Shown here piece by piece: positions 47,743-57,225 of a stretch of 64,000 nucleotides of DNA. This stretch comes from Pirellulales bacterium (lineage in GTDB: Bacteria; Planctomycetota; Planctomycetia; Pirellulales; UBA1268). Each line of letters opens with the position of its first letter. Positions within the stretch are counted from its first letter, which is position 1. A model generated the notes under the pieces. That model was not told the DNA's origin, made no database searches, and saw nothing but the letters and a program-made list of their open reading frames with translations. The stretch lies in assembly GCA_016776925.1 (NCBI GenBank), contig JADHSL010000006.1, positions 34,332-98,331 of the forward strand, read 5' to 3'. The translations under genes were made by a program, and so were the position numbers.

Positions 47743-47787
47743 TTCCGGTTGGTCTCAAGAGGAGAAAGCTTCTCCGCTTTTTGATAG

Positions 47788-48150
47788 TCACCAACCCATA
47801 ACCATATTTGATTCGATAACTTTTCTGGCTCGCTCAAGATCGTCCCCGGTTTCATTCATATAGAGACGAATGGCATGGAACTTGTCACCTGATGCACGAG
47901 CGAGGCAGTCCCTGGCAGTGCTGCTCGGCAGGAGTGGCTGAGCGTCAGGTGTTTCCGACACAATTCCCAGTGCAGATTTTGATATCACCCATGAGTCTCG
48001 TGGTCTCCGAGTGAGGCGAAGAATTTTCTCTTGAGGATAGGCTTCAGAGACGACAGCAGATGCAGAATGCTCATCCTCTGCCCAGGAGATAATAATATGT
48101 GCTTCGGTTTCAATCTCGAACAGTGGCATGGGTGGGGCTGTACCTTTCAT
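47788..48150 (-). CDS. Small conserved-looking protein of unknown function
   Basis: 120 residues, soluble, without signal or membrane helix. It starts MKGTAPPMPLFEIETEAHII and has an alternating beta-alpha pattern, ending DDLERARKVIESNMVMGW. A second ATG 7 codons in is possible; neither start has a clear ribosome site. It is convergent with the lipoprotein gene. Function unknown. Confidence 0.55.
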   Translation of the reverse strand: MKGTAPPMPLFEIETEAHIIISWAEDEHSASAVVSEAYPQEKILRLTRRPRDSWVISKSALGIVSETPDAQPLLPSSTARDCLARASGDKFHAIRLYMNETGDDLERARKVIESNMVMGW

Positions 48151-48530
48151 TATTCAAGCGACAATTGTGCGGATACGTGCTGTAGCCGACTACCGAGTCT
48201 ACCGTTCCTGTCGTCTCCTTGGAATAATGTAGATTGAGGCTCTCGTTAGCTTTTACATTCTTTTTGTCGAAGGGGCACGACGGTGGGGTTTGTATTTTCT
48301 GATACACAAAGTGTTCAAGAATGATGGTGCCAGCTGCAACTATATTACTGGAGCGGATTACTTTTGTGATTAAATAGGGTTCTTTCGCCCACTGTGTTTT
48401 CTTCCAGGCAGGTTTTCTTCGGAAAACGCCGAGCCCCCTTTCTGGCATCCTTTTTCTGCTATATTCTCAAATGCTTGCGAGGTATTCTCGCTCTGAATTT
48501 CTGCAATCGGTTCGATTCGTGAAATTTGAG
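48151..48530. other. Intergenic region before tRNA-Asp
   Basis: 380 bases with no gene seen. It must hold the promoter of the tRNA; CTATATT near 48458 is a possible -10 element, with no clear partner upstream. Nothing else was recognised. Confidence 0.4.
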
Positions 48531-48604
48531 GGGGGTGTAGCTCAGTTGGTTAGAGCGCCAGCCTGTCACGCTGGAGGCCGCCGGTTCGAGTCCGGTCACC
48601 CTCG
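48531..48604 (+). tRNA. tRNA-Asp (anticodon GTC)
   Basis: 74 bases fold as a standard cloverleaf. Acceptor GGGGGTG pairs with CACCCTC (one G-T), D arm GCTCAGTTGGTTAGAGC, anticodon arm CCAGC-CTGTCAC-GCTGG with anticodon GTC, and T arm GCCGG-TTCGAGT-CCGGT. The discriminator base is G, correct for Asp. The 3' CCA is not encoded. Confidence 0.97.
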
Positions 48605-48660
48605 CTAGTTGATTGAACGCTGCAGGCGTCCCCGAGGTTCTTTCAGTACGGGCTACACGA

Positions 48661-49485
48661 ATGCCTATTCCTTCCGCAGGCCGAGCCATTGTGACGGGTG
48701 CGGTAAGCGGACTCGGTAAGGCGATCACGCGGGAACTGGCAGGTCGCGGTTGGGAAATCGCAACTGTTGATTCAAAAGACACAAGTGATCAGGCCTGGTC
48801 TGATCTTGAACACGAAGTTCTCTCCAGTGGTGGGAAGCATCTGCCAAACCCCTTTGATGTTCGGGATGTCGACTCCTGGCGTCGACTATCTGATCAACTC
48901 GAAAAGGAATGGCCCGCGATAGATCTTCTTGTAAACGCTGCGGGTGTCGGCGCAACGGGTGAAGTTGGGCGATTGCCAATTCAGCAGTGGCAACGAGTTC
49001 TTGAAACAAATCTTCTTGGGACGGCCATTGGTTGTGAGACATTTCTGCCGCGCATGCGTCGCCAGCAGAAAGGAGCCAGGGTCTTAAATATTGCCTCGAT
49101 TGCAGGGCTTTTATCCCCGCCATCCATGGCGGCCTATTCTGCAAGCAAGGCAGGTATTATTGCCTTGTCAGATGCTCTTGCTGCAGAGTCTCAAGGGCAG
49201 CCAAGCGTCACTGTTGCATGCCCTGGGTTTTTTCAATCCGGGCTTTTGAATTCGTGGCACTTCACCCAAGGCATGGAGCGTCGGGAGGCAGATCGTCGGA
49301 TGGCGAAAACAGCCTGGACGTCGGAGTTAGTGGCTCAATATATATTGAAAGCAACTTTTCGGGGTCAGCATTATGTCGTCGTTGGTGGCCAGGCTCGTTT
49401 GCTCTGGATGCTGAAGCGTTTCGCGCCACGTCTTACAATGAAATTAATCAGCCGGATGTATCATCAACTCTCTCCAGATGCGTAG
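48661..49485 (+). CDS. Short-chain dehydrogenase/reductase
   Basis: 274 residues from ATG 48661; upstream in-frame starts would run towards the tRNA and are unlikely. The Rossmann motif is IVTGAVSGLGKAI, followed by LVNAAG and the catalytic YSASK (with Ser upstream in LNIASIAGL). It uses NAD(P)H to reduce or oxidise a carbonyl or alcohol; substrate unknown. The C-terminus has an amphipathic helix (LLWMLKRFAPRLTMKLI), as in membrane-associated SDRs. It begins 56 bases after the tRNA. Confidence 0.88.
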   Translation: MPIPSAGRAIVTGAVSGLGKAITRELAGRGWEIATVDSKDTSDQAWSDLEHEVLSSGGKHLPNPFDVRDVDSWRRLSDQLEKEWPAIDLLVNAAGVGATGEVGRLPIQQWQRVLETNLLGTAIGCETFLPRMRRQQKGARVLNIASIAGLLSPPSMAAYSASKAGIIALSDALAAESQGQPSVTVACPGFFQSGLLNSWHFTQGMERREADRRMAKTAWTSELVAQYILKATFRGQHYVVVGGQARLLWMLKRFAPRLTMKLISRMYHQLSPDA

Positions 49486-49533
49486 GTGTTGATGCGAGGA
49501 CGAGAAGCGTTTCTTCGAGCTCTCCCAGCCGCT

Positions 49534-50646
49534 TTAGACAATGCCCGTCATGTCCTGAAGCCACGCGCGAATCTCATTTTCATATTCGCTGGCTAAGCCA
49601 CCAACAATGAGTTGTCGGTGGAAACTTGCCGCACCCTCTTGCTTTAAATCTGCATCTTCAGCGCTTGGAAATCGTTGGTTTGGATCTGCGGCAACGAGGC
49701 CGCCACAGAAATTCATCAAAAGTTCGTTGCAACTGACTTCACCCGGAAGAATTTGAGGCAGTCTATGAGCGAGAGAACGTTTCGCCTCGAGCAGATCTTG
49801 AAATGAAGTGAGGCCTGCAAATGGAGGCTGGCCGCTTAACATTTCTACAAGCACATAGCCGAGGCTCGCTAGGTCTGACCTCGGAGAATGATCACGGCCT
49901 TCCAGCACCTCTGGCGCTGCGTAGGCTGGGGTGCACGTTCTGTGAGAGGGCGCAGTCGCTAGCGTGACGGCTGAGCCGATGTCGATAATCTTTGCGTTGC
50001 CAGTACGCTTCACCATGATGTTCGAACTCTTCACGTCACCATGGAGAATATTAACTCTGTGAAGAGCAGCCAAGGCTGCCAGGCATTCGCGCACAATCGC
50101 AATCGCCACGCCAGGTTTGAGACGAGACTGACGCGGCCCCGGCGTCACGATGACATTATTTAAGTATTTCCAACGGGAAGCTGAGGCGCGTTCTCGTGTT
50201 TGCTCGAGAAGATCTGGAGCGAGAAGTCGGGAGAGGTCGTATCCGTCAATCCACTCCATCTCCATGATTCTGATTTGACGCTGCTCAACAAAGTTTTGTA
50301 CGTCGAGTAGATTGTCTTGCTGGATTTGTGCAACTTGTGCAGACACGCGAGCAATTCTTTCCATCGCTGCACTGTATGCAGATTCAGAATCATATCGCTC
50401 AGGAGAAAAAACCTTGAGCGCAACCGGAAGCGTAAACCCGTCTGTTCCTTTCCGAGTAGTCAAGAAAACGACGCCTTGTCCCCCAGAACCAAGACGGCGA
50501 CCAAGATTATGGTACTGAGTCCAATTGAGGCGACCGCCATCAAGAACCTGACCGTATCGAGCAAGGAGAGCGTCCGGGCAGCGGCCGCCTCCTACACCTG
50601 CTGCAGGCAAGGTCGGTTGACCATCTTGGAAAATCGTTGTTGACAT
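49534..50646 (-). CDS. Serine/threonine protein kinase-like protein
   Basis: 370 residues. The kinase fold shows a glycine-rich loop LGSGGQGVV (52-60), the VALK lysine at about 78, the catalytic loop ILHGDVKSSNIMV, IIDIGSA in the DFG position, and APEVLEG followed by RSDLASLGYVLVEMLSG. The catalytic Asp, Lys and Asn are kept, but HRD reads HGD and DFG reads DIG. It lacks the usual extracellular sensor and membrane helix of planctomycete kinases, so it is probably cytoplasmic. An insert of about 60 residues lies before the catalytic loop. Confidence 0.85.
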   Translation of the reverse strand: MSTTIFQDGQPTLPAAGVGGGRCPDALLARYGQVLDGGRLNWTQYHNLGRRLGSGGQGVVFLTTRKGTDGFTLPVALKVFSPERYDSESAYSAAMERIARVSAQVAQIQQDNLLDVQNFVEQRQIRIMEMEWIDGYDLSRLLAPDLLEQTRERASASRWKYLNNVIVTPGPRQSRLKPGVAIAIVRECLAALAALHRVNILHGDVKSSNIMVKRTGNAKIIDIGSAVTLATAPSHRTCTPAYAAPEVLEGRDHSPRSDLASLGYVLVEMLSGQPPFAGLTSFQDLLEAKRSLAHRLPQILPGEVSCNELLMNFCGGLVAADPNQRFPSAEDADLKQEGAASFHRQLIVGGLASEYENEIRAWLQDMTGIV

Positions 50647-50757
50647 GCGTGGCGACCTTGGGCCGAAAGTAGGTAAGTGTTTTAGTGTTAGGGGAAGTGC
50701 GATCTTGTAAGGTCTTCTCAGAAAGAAATTGTGCTGTTCAAGGCGCCCGCCGGGTAG

Positions 50758-51720
50758 TCAGGAAACAGGTGGAGGAAAGCCTAGCTTTTTATCAACAGAA
50801 TTGATCAGTGGCCGGCCGCTTCTATATCGTATGATGTTTTCGCAAAACAGATCAGTCATTCGGTCAATTCTTTTTCCAGATTGTCCACCAACGTGCGGAG
50901 TAATGATGAGGCCCGGTGCCGTCCATAAGGGGCTGTTCGCCGCTGGGGGCTCCTCCGGAGTGACATCAAATCCAGCGGAATCAAGATGTCCTGATTCCAA
51001 TGCATCGACAACTGCCTGCTCGACCACAAGGCCGCCCCGGGCAACATTAATGAGCACGGCACCAGGCTTCATGGCGGAAAGAGTAGAAGCGTCGAACATC
51101 TTTCGTGTCTGGTCGGTGAGGGGAGCCGTGAGGAAAACAAAATCAGCTTGTGGCAGGAGGTCATACAATTCATCTGGCCCACCAAGATGGTCCACAAGCG
51201 GGGCGGGTCGATTCGGAAAGTAATCCGTTGCGAGTGTTCTGGTTTTCAGTGGGTGAAGAACTTCTGCTAACCGCTGCCCATTGCCTCCAAAGCCAACAAT
51301 CAGAACAGTCGATCCGGTTAGATCACGTGTTGGCCTCCGTATAAATTCTCTCTGATGCTGCTGCCGAAGGAATAAGGGGATTTTTCTGCTGCATCCAGTC
51401 GCTAGGGCGAGTGCATGCTCCGCAACCTGATCGGCAAGAACACCCGATGCACTCGATACCACTATTTCTGAATTAATGACGCAGGAGACAAGACAATGAT
51501 CGAGCCCAGCTGCTGATGACTGAATCCAACGCAGTCGTTGCGCTTTGACAGTATCTTCCCACGGCACCGGCACTTTGGCATGCCCGCAAAAGATATCAGC
51601 GTTCGGTAGTTCTTCCGCGATTCGCTCTTGCCCAGCAGAAACTACAGTCGCGTCTGGGTAAACAGCCTGAATCTGTTCGATATGTCGGGATTCAGCCGGG
51701 TAGCAGAGAACGATTCGCAC
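50758..51720 (-). CDS. D-isomer-specific 2-hydroxyacid dehydrogenase
   Basis: 320 residues from GTG 51720. The NAD-binding loop is VLIVGFGGNGQRLAE; the catalytic Arg is in INVARGGLV, with Glu in FDVTPEEPP and His in ITPHVGG. The family includes phosphoglycerate, glyoxylate and formate dehydrogenases; the substrate is not determined. An N-terminal segment resembling a lid (CGHAKVPVPWEDT) is in the usual place. It is divergent from the DoxX-like gene. Confidence 0.88.
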   Translation of the reverse strand: MRIVLCYPAESRHIEQIQAVYPDATVVSAGQERIAEELPNADIFCGHAKVPVPWEDTVKAQRLRWIQSSAAGLDHCLVSCVINSEIVVSSASGVLADQVAEHALALATGCSRKIPLFLRQQHQREFIRRPTRDLTGSTVLIVGFGGNGQRLAEVLHPLKTRTLATDYFPNRPAPLVDHLGGPDELYDLLPQADFVFLTAPLTDQTRKMFDASTLSAMKPGAVLINVARGGLVVEQAVVDALESGHLDSAGFDVTPEEPPAANSPLWTAPGLIITPHVGGQSGKRIDRMTDLFCENIIRYRSGRPLINSVDKKLGFPPPVS

Positions 51721-52028
51721 GTAAAATTTCTTAGGGCTTGAGTGAAAGGACAGATGAGAATGCTGAGGGTTTCATAAGCTTCCGCGTGATGCCTTTTTGG
51801 AGCGATAGAAAACCTTTTCGAGACCCTATCATTAGGTATATCTGGCAATCACGGGAATCGCAATATAAGAGCGCAGGCCGGAGATCCACCAACACTTGTT
51901 GCAAAAGTACGAGATACCTGAAAAATGGGAAGAGATTGAGTCGTTCGCCATTACGAGCTTTTCAGTCATAGAATTCATTTGATGACATTTATATTTCAGA
52001 ATCATTTTTCTTTGGACGTACATTGAGT
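51721..52028. other. Intergenic region between divergent dehydrogenase and DoxX-like genes
   Basis: 308 bases. A TTG-started frame of 77 codons exists on plus, but its composition is not protein-like and it has no ribosome site. No hairpin or operator was recognised. Confidence 0.4.
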
Positions 52029-52991
52029 ATGAGTTGCATGCGAACAGCAGTGGTGGTGACGGCCGCTCTTACATTCTTGCGGATAGTCATTGGTCTTCAT
52101 TTTTTTCTTGAAGGCTCCAGTCACTTGAGAGATCCTTCGTGGTCAAGTGTTGGCTTTCGCAAAGCAGCAGTTGGGCCGCTTGCTCCCCTCCTTAAGGCCG
52201 ATCTTCCTGAAACTGGCGACTGGAAGAATACGCTGGGCAAAGTCCAGAACGCTGATCCTGTGAATGTTGTAAATGCAGCAGGAAGCTGGCGAACATCTCT
52301 TGTTGAAAAATGGAAGAGATTGGGTGTGCGACGCGAAAATGTCCTAAGGGCCTCTGGCTGGACGCCTCCAGAAAATTGGTCGGCCATCTCATCAACAGCA
52401 ATTGAGGCCGCCGACAAAAAACTTGCGTTGATGCTTGATGATGCCCAGGAAGACCTTGTTGATTACTGCAGACAAGTCATTCGACTTCGAGAGACCGAGA
52501 AATCAGCAATGGCTCAAGATCTTCCATTTATGCGTGACCGAATCGCCACCAAGCAACGGGAGTTAGCAGGACAGAAGGCAGGGTGGATGGGAGAGGCAGA
52601 TGCTGTTGGCCGAGAATTGGTAACAGCTTGGAATGAAAAGCTGTCGGCGCAAGACAGGCGAAGAGCTGCCGCTGCAGTTGAGCCGACACGACTATGGAGA
52701 GCGGATCGGTTTGTCAGTTGGTCTCTCACTACCATCGGTGCGTGTCTGGTCGTCGGATTACTGACGAAGTTTAACGCAATGGGAGGTGTCTTCTTTCTTC
52801 TTTCGGTTGTAGCATCACAGCCATTTTGGTTGCCGGCTGCGCAGAGTACATACGAGCAATGGGTCGAAATAGCCGGGCTTCTTGTCTTGGCGTCGGCCCC
52901 ACTTGGGGCCTGGGCAGGTGTTGACGCATTCCTGATGCCTATACTTCGAAAGTGGTGTCCGTCGAAGATGTGCTGTAAGTCCAAGCAATAG
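52029..52991 (+). CDS. DoxX-like membrane protein with a large inserted domain
   Basis: 320 residues from ATG 52029 (a TTG two codons upstream is less likely). The first helix with FLRIVIGLHFFLEGSSHL matches the DoxX entry motif (a helix ending in a glycine-containing turn). Instead of the next helix, about 150 residues of charged, helical sequence follow (55-220), including coiled-coil-like runs (LDDAQEDLVDYCRQVIRLRETEK). Three more helices close the protein (about 230-305). The insert would lie outside the cytoplasm. It is 64 bases before a Tat-exported oxidoreductase gene. Confidence 0.65.
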   Translation: MSCMRTAVVVTAALTFLRIVIGLHFFLEGSSHLRDPSWSSVGFRKAAVGPLAPLLKADLPETGDWKNTLGKVQNADPVNVVNAAGSWRTSLVEKWKRLGVRRENVLRASGWTPPENWSAISSTAIEAADKKLALMLDDAQEDLVDYCRQVIRLRETEKSAMAQDLPFMRDRIATKQRELAGQKAGWMGEADAVGRELVTAWNEKLSAQDRRRAAAAVEPTRLWRADRFVSWSLTTIGACLVVGLLTKFNAMGGVFFLLSVVASQPFWLPAAQSTYEQWVEIAGLLVLASAPLGAWAGVDAFLMPILRKWCPSKMCCKSKQ

Positions 52992-53055
52992 TTGTGTGTC
53001 AGGATTCGAGTGCGAAATTATTACCATGAATTCAGTGAAGCGGAGATAATATTTG

Positions 53056-54738
53056 ATGAACCTAACCCCAGAACAACAAAAAGTTGGTAAGGAAAATTTC
53101 AATGAATCCGTTGCAGTTACGCGACGTGACTTTCTATCCGGTACTGTTGCTGCGGGTTTAGCAACAGGGGCTGGGTTAGGATCAATCTATTTCGGATATG
53201 GTGCCAGTGTTGGTGATCCTCTGCGGGTTGGTTTTATTGGAACGGGTGATGAAGGGAGCGTGCTGATAGGCGCACATAACCCCAACTATCTCAAAGCTGT
53301 CGCGATTGCAGACATTCGGCCCTACAACGTATTTCGTGCGTTTCATGGCGATGTCTCCAGTCCGAATGCTCAGCGGGTCCGGCCCGGTCTCATGTCGAAG
53401 TATGGTTGGAAGACTGAGGACGAAGCCCGCAAGCAGGTCAAGGTATACGGTGCGTATGAAGAATTGCTCGCTGACAAAAATATTGAAGCTGTTGTTATCG
53501 CGTTACCGTTGCACTTGCATGCCGAAGCAGCTATCAAGGCCATGCGGGCAGGTAAACACGTGCTGACGGAGAAACTCATGGGTCATTCCATTCATGAGTG
53601 CAAAGAGATGGGGCGAACCGCTCGTGAGACAGGGAAGCTTCTAGCTACCGGCCATCAACGCCACTACAGTGTCTTGTATGACAACGCTGTGCATACGATT
53701 GGTGATGCTCGTCTCATTGGTGATGTACATTCGATCCGTGCCCAATGGCATCGTGGAAATCTGCCAGGCAAGGATAGCTGGAAGCCGCCGTTGCCTACTG
53801 ACGAGTCGCTTCTCAAGAAAATGGCTAGTTGGAAGCGAAGGCTTGAGGAATCAAAGCCATCGGAAGTTGATGTTTGGTCAAAGCGAGTTGCGCAGTTGGA
53901 AGCACAGTTGGCGGACAGTGACGTTGCTGCGGAGTTGTTTGGCTATACCGAAAAGCAGTTGCCAGATGGGGCTCCTCGTACTCCGCTTGAGGAACTGATT
54001 CGCTGGCGACTTTGGAATCGTACCGGTGGTGGGTTGATGGCGGAGCTTGGGAGTCACCAGCTCGATGCCGCCGGTATTTTCATTTCAGCCATGCACGGAA
54101 AAGGAAAGAAAGTGAAGCCTTTGACGGTGACGGCGATTGGAAATCGTAGTATTTTTCCTGACGATCGTGAGGTCGATGATCACGTCTATTGCATGTACGA
54201 GTACCCGGCCCCTGATTATGCAGAGAATCCAAATAAGAAGATAGTTGTCACCTATTCATCGATCAATGGAAATGGTTTCGGTGGGTATGGTGAAGTCGTT
54301 ATGGGAACCGACGGCACCCTCATTCTCGAGCAGGAGCAGAATGTCATGCTCTACAAGGGGTCGTCGCGCGACACTCGTGTGACCGTTTCGAAATCAAAAA
54401 GTGGTGAGGCTGTACTCGACACAACAGAAAGTGGTGGCGGAAGTGTCGCTGTTGTCCCGACAGAGGCTTCAGGGAAGGCTCCACCTTCACGTGGCTACAC
54501 GGAAGAAATGGAGCATTGGGCGTGGTGTGTTCGCAATCCAGATCCTGCGAACCAGCCACGATGTAAGCCAGAAGTTGCGCTTGCTGATGCAGTCATTGCC
54601 TTAGTGAGCAATGTGGCATTGAAGAAGTCAGATGGACAACCTCGTATCGACTTCAAAGAGGAGTGGTTTGACATAGAAAGTGATGTGACTCCTGAAGGTG
54701 TCAAGCCAAATCTACAGCGTGAGCAATATAAGACGTAA
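53056..54738 (+). CDS. Tat-exported Gfo/Idh/MocA-family oxidoreductase
   Basis: 560 residues from ATG 53056 (GGAG about 10 bases upstream). A twin-arginine motif with a hydrophobic stretch (RRDFLSGTVAAGLATGAG) begins at about residue 22. The Rossmann part reads RVGFIGTGDEGS, and the family's EK-P position is KHVLTEKLMG. An insertion of about 60 residues, partly coiled, lies between the two domains (about 240-300). The family oxidises or reduces sugars with NAD(P) and is often exported with bound cofactor in planctomycetes. The DoxX-like gene upstream may be its membrane partner, as an inference. Confidence 0.88.
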   Translation: MNLTPEQQKVGKENFNESVAVTRRDFLSGTVAAGLATGAGLGSIYFGYGASVGDPLRVGFIGTGDEGSVLIGAHNPNYLKAVAIADIRPYNVFRAFHGDVSSPNAQRVRPGLMSKYGWKTEDEARKQVKVYGAYEELLADKNIEAVVIALPLHLHAEAAIKAMRAGKHVLTEKLMGHSIHECKEMGRTARETGKLLATGHQRHYSVLYDNAVHTIGDARLIGDVHSIRAQWHRGNLPGKDSWKPPLPTDESLLKKMASWKRRLEESKPSEVDVWSKRVAQLEAQLADSDVAAELFGYTEKQLPDGAPRTPLEELIRWRLWNRTGGGLMAELGSHQLDAAGIFISAMHGKGKKVKPLTVTAIGNRSIFPDDREVDDHVYCMYEYPAPDYAENPNKKIVVTYSSINGNGFGGYGEVVMGTDGTLILEQEQNVMLYKGSSRDTRVTVSKSKSGEAVLDTTESGGGSVAVVPTEASGKAPPSRGYTEEMEHWAWCVRNPDPANQPRCKPEVALADAVIALVSNVALKKSDGQPRIDFKEEWFDIESDVTPEGVKPNLQREQYKT

Positions 54739-54913
54739 TCCATGAGAGCATATTCATCTGATGGCCGAAGCTATCTGTGGATTGTGTTTTATCGTATAAC
54801 ATCATGAAGTTGCCCGCGGCGCTGGCGTGTTGCTCACGGTGCTGGTGTTTGGGGCGACTGCCGGTTGCCCGACGGCTGGCTGTTAGAAAAAGCTGGTACG
54901 CGAGGAAACAGTT

Positions 54914-57178
54914 ATGTTTCAGCAGTTGTGTTGTGTTTCAGGTGGACGGGTTGCGGGGTTAGCCGGCCGGAGTCTCATGGTGCTCTTTACTGTAATGGTT
55001 GGGTGCAGTGAGCCACCACCGCCACCACCTGTTGTTGAGGTTCCGGCACCCGTTGAAGAACCAAAAGTCATTGAACTGGTTGAAATGGGCGACGTCGTGT
55101 TAGAGCCAGCCGGCAAAGGCGAACTCGAAGTGCGAGTGGCCAGGAATGGTAATCAGGGAAGTATTAAGGTCTCTTTCCAAGGGCTTCCGGACGGGGTCAC
55201 GTTATCTCCGGAATCACTTGACATCAAGGAAGGATCTTCAGCCGGCAAAGTCGTTTTTCAGGCAGCACCAAGCCTTGGTGATGCCGCTGTCAAAGCGTCA
55301 GTTTCAGTCAAAGCGGCACTGAAAAAAATATCTGCTTCGCGTTCCGTCAATGTTGTTGTGAATAAGGTTTCCCGTCCTGAGTTTGGAAAAGTTGGGAAGT
55401 TCGTGCTTCAACCGGGTACAAGCAGAACTGTTTCAGTTCCCTTGAAGCGGAACGGTTATTCCGGGCAGGCTCCTGTGGCCGTTTCTGGAGCAGGCACGTC
55501 GCTCACTGCCAAGGTTGAATCTCCAGCCGACGGTAAGAGTGCCGAGACCATCAAAATAATTGTATCCGCCAAAACGGCTGCGGTTGATGGCCCTGTTAAT
55601 CTGGAGGTTGCAACAAATGCGTATGGGCGAAAAGTTTCGGCGAAAATCCCAGTTGAGATTTCTCGGTATCCGTTTCGGGTAGAATCCTTTCGTGTTATTG
55701 ATTTAAAGCGTAGTTCAAAAGAGGTCATTCGCCTGCCAGTCAAACGTCAGAATTACAATGGCCCACTCGATATTGAATTGAAAAACCTTCCTTCGGGAAT
55801 TGATGCCTCTGTTAAGTCGGTTCCAGCGGGTGGTCAGGAGGTTTCCGTGGCTCTCTCGGTAACCTCGACTGCCAAACCACAAGTTCGGTCAAGTCTGATT
55901 GAGGCATCTGGTGGTGGTTTACAAACATCGAATTACATCATCTTGCGTGTTCTGGCTGATGATGATGAGAAATTACCAGCGGGGATTATCAACGTTACTG
56001 CAATCAAAAAGATTTTTTCAGATCCGGCAGCCTCTGCCCCGTTACGAAGAAAAGGCTCAATTGGTGGTCGTCTTACCCTCGCAAGTAAGCAGGCGCTCAT
56101 TGATTTCTACGGTGCGACTCCTCGGTCGTTGGAATCAATTCGCGAAGGCATCGACTGGTTAGCACACTGCCAGCGTGGCGATGGTTCCTGGGCGCTTGAT
56201 GGATCCCTTGAGGATGCTGGGGATGTCGAAGTAAATGAGGTGCCGAGTCCTAATCCGATTGGTGCTACTGCGCTGGCATTACTTCCGTTTCTTAGTGAAG
56301 GTATTGCCCACAGTCGTGTGCCCGAAGGGCAAGAGGAACTTGAGCAGTATCAAGAAGTTGTTGAACGAGGCCTGGTCTATCTTGCACTCAGTCAGCAACG
56401 GAGTAACGACATTAATGATGGCCGTCTCGATGGCGGGATGTATGCCCACGCACTGGCAACCATTGTATTTTGTGAAGCATATGGATTGTCTGGCGATGAG
56501 CGGCTTCGAGGGCATGCTCAATTAGCTTTGAAGTACCTTCTTAACGCACAGCATCAGGCTGGTGGTGGATGGCGATATTCACCAAATCAGCCTGGTGATC
56601 TCTCTGCAACCGGCTGGGTTTTTCTTGCGATTCGTAGCGCACAACTTACAGGAATAAATGTGCTTTCCCAGTCACTTGAACGCGCAGAACGTTTTGTAGA
56701 TTCGTGTGGAGTTGGTCCAGAAGAGGCTCCGTTGTCTCGGTACTGTTACCAGCCGAATGGTACTGATAGTGCTGAAAAACAGAGCATGACAGCGGCAGGC
56801 CTCCTGACCCAACAGTATCTTGGATGGAAGAAAGATGATCGAAATCTCTTAGCAGGTAGTACGTATTTGATGGCAAAGCAGCCGCCGGAGCAGAGTTCCA
56901 ATGTGGGAGACATCTATTTCTATTATTATGCGACCCAGGTCCTTCATCATCTTGAAGGGAATAACTTTGATCTGTGGAACCATCGTATGCGAGAGCATCT
57001 CATTCGCACGCAGGAAAAAGATGGCGAATTTAAGGGTAGTTGGAAGCCAGATGGTGTTCCTCATGGAAATACAGGTGGTAGATTGTATGTGACGAGCCTA
57101 TCAATGCTGACGCTCCAAGTTCCCTACCGTCACTTGCCGATGTATCGACTCTTTAAAATTGGTCGAAGTTCGGACTGA
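54914..57178 (+). CDS. Lipoprotein with prenyltransferase/squalene-cyclase-type repeats
   Basis: 754 residues. A lipobox at about Cys31 (VMVGCSE) is followed by a Pro-rich linker (PPPPPPVVEVP). Residues about 55-360 form four beta-sandwich units, each beginning with a VxLPVKRxxYxG-like pattern. The C-terminal half (about 390-740) is alpha-helical, with repeats such as IDWLAHCQRGDGSWAL, YLLNAQHQAGGGWRYSP and LIRTQEKDGEFKGSWKP, the alpha/alpha-barrel of the squalene-hopene cyclase superfamily. The DxDD motif of true cyclases is not seen, so a binding role on the outer face of a membrane is more likely. Similar repeat proteins are common in planctomycetes. Confidence 0.8.
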   Translation: MFQQLCCVSGGRVAGLAGRSLMVLFTVMVGCSEPPPPPPVVEVPAPVEEPKVIELVEMGDVVLEPAGKGELEVRVARNGNQGSIKVSFQGLPDGVTLSPESLDIKEGSSAGKVVFQAAPSLGDAAVKASVSVKAALKKISASRSVNVVVNKVSRPEFGKVGKFVLQPGTSRTVSVPLKRNGYSGQAPVAVSGAGTSLTAKVESPADGKSAETIKIIVSAKTAAVDGPVNLEVATNAYGRKVSAKIPVEISRYPFRVESFRVIDLKRSSKEVIRLPVKRQNYNGPLDIELKNLPSGIDASVKSVPAGGQEVSVALSVTSTAKPQVRSSLIEASGGGLQTSNYIILRVLADDDEKLPAGIINVTAIKKIFSDPAASAPLRRKGSIGGRLTLASKQALIDFYGATPRSLESIREGIDWLAHCQRGDGSWALDGSLEDAGDVEVNEVPSPNPIGATALALLPFLSEGIAHSRVPEGQEELEQYQEVVERGLVYLALSQQRSNDINDGRLDGGMYAHALATIVFCEAYGLSGDERLRGHAQLALKYLLNAQHQAGGGWRYSPNQPGDLSATGWVFLAIRSAQLTGINVLSQSLERAERFVDSCGVGPEEAPLSRYCYQPNGTDSAEKQSMTAAGLLTQQYLGWKKDDRNLLAGSTYLMAKQPPEQSSNVGDIYFYYYATQVLHHLEGNNFDLWNHRMREHLIRTQEKDGEFKGSWKPDGVPHGNTGGRLYVTSLSMLTLQVPYRHLPMYRLFKIGRSSD

Positions 57179-57225
57179 CACGAGCGTTACGGATTCGTCA
57201 TGAGAAGGCTTGGAAGTTTTGCTGC

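Noticed and set aside
51738..51971. 77-codon plus-strand frame between divergent genes
   Set aside because: TTG start, no ribosome site, and composition unlike the neighbours.
54794..54893. Short frame ending FGATAGC then a stop, resembling a tiny lipoprotein
   Set aside because: Only about 17 codons from the first GTG to the stop, with no ribosome site; probably chance in a GC-rich leader before the lipoprotein gene.
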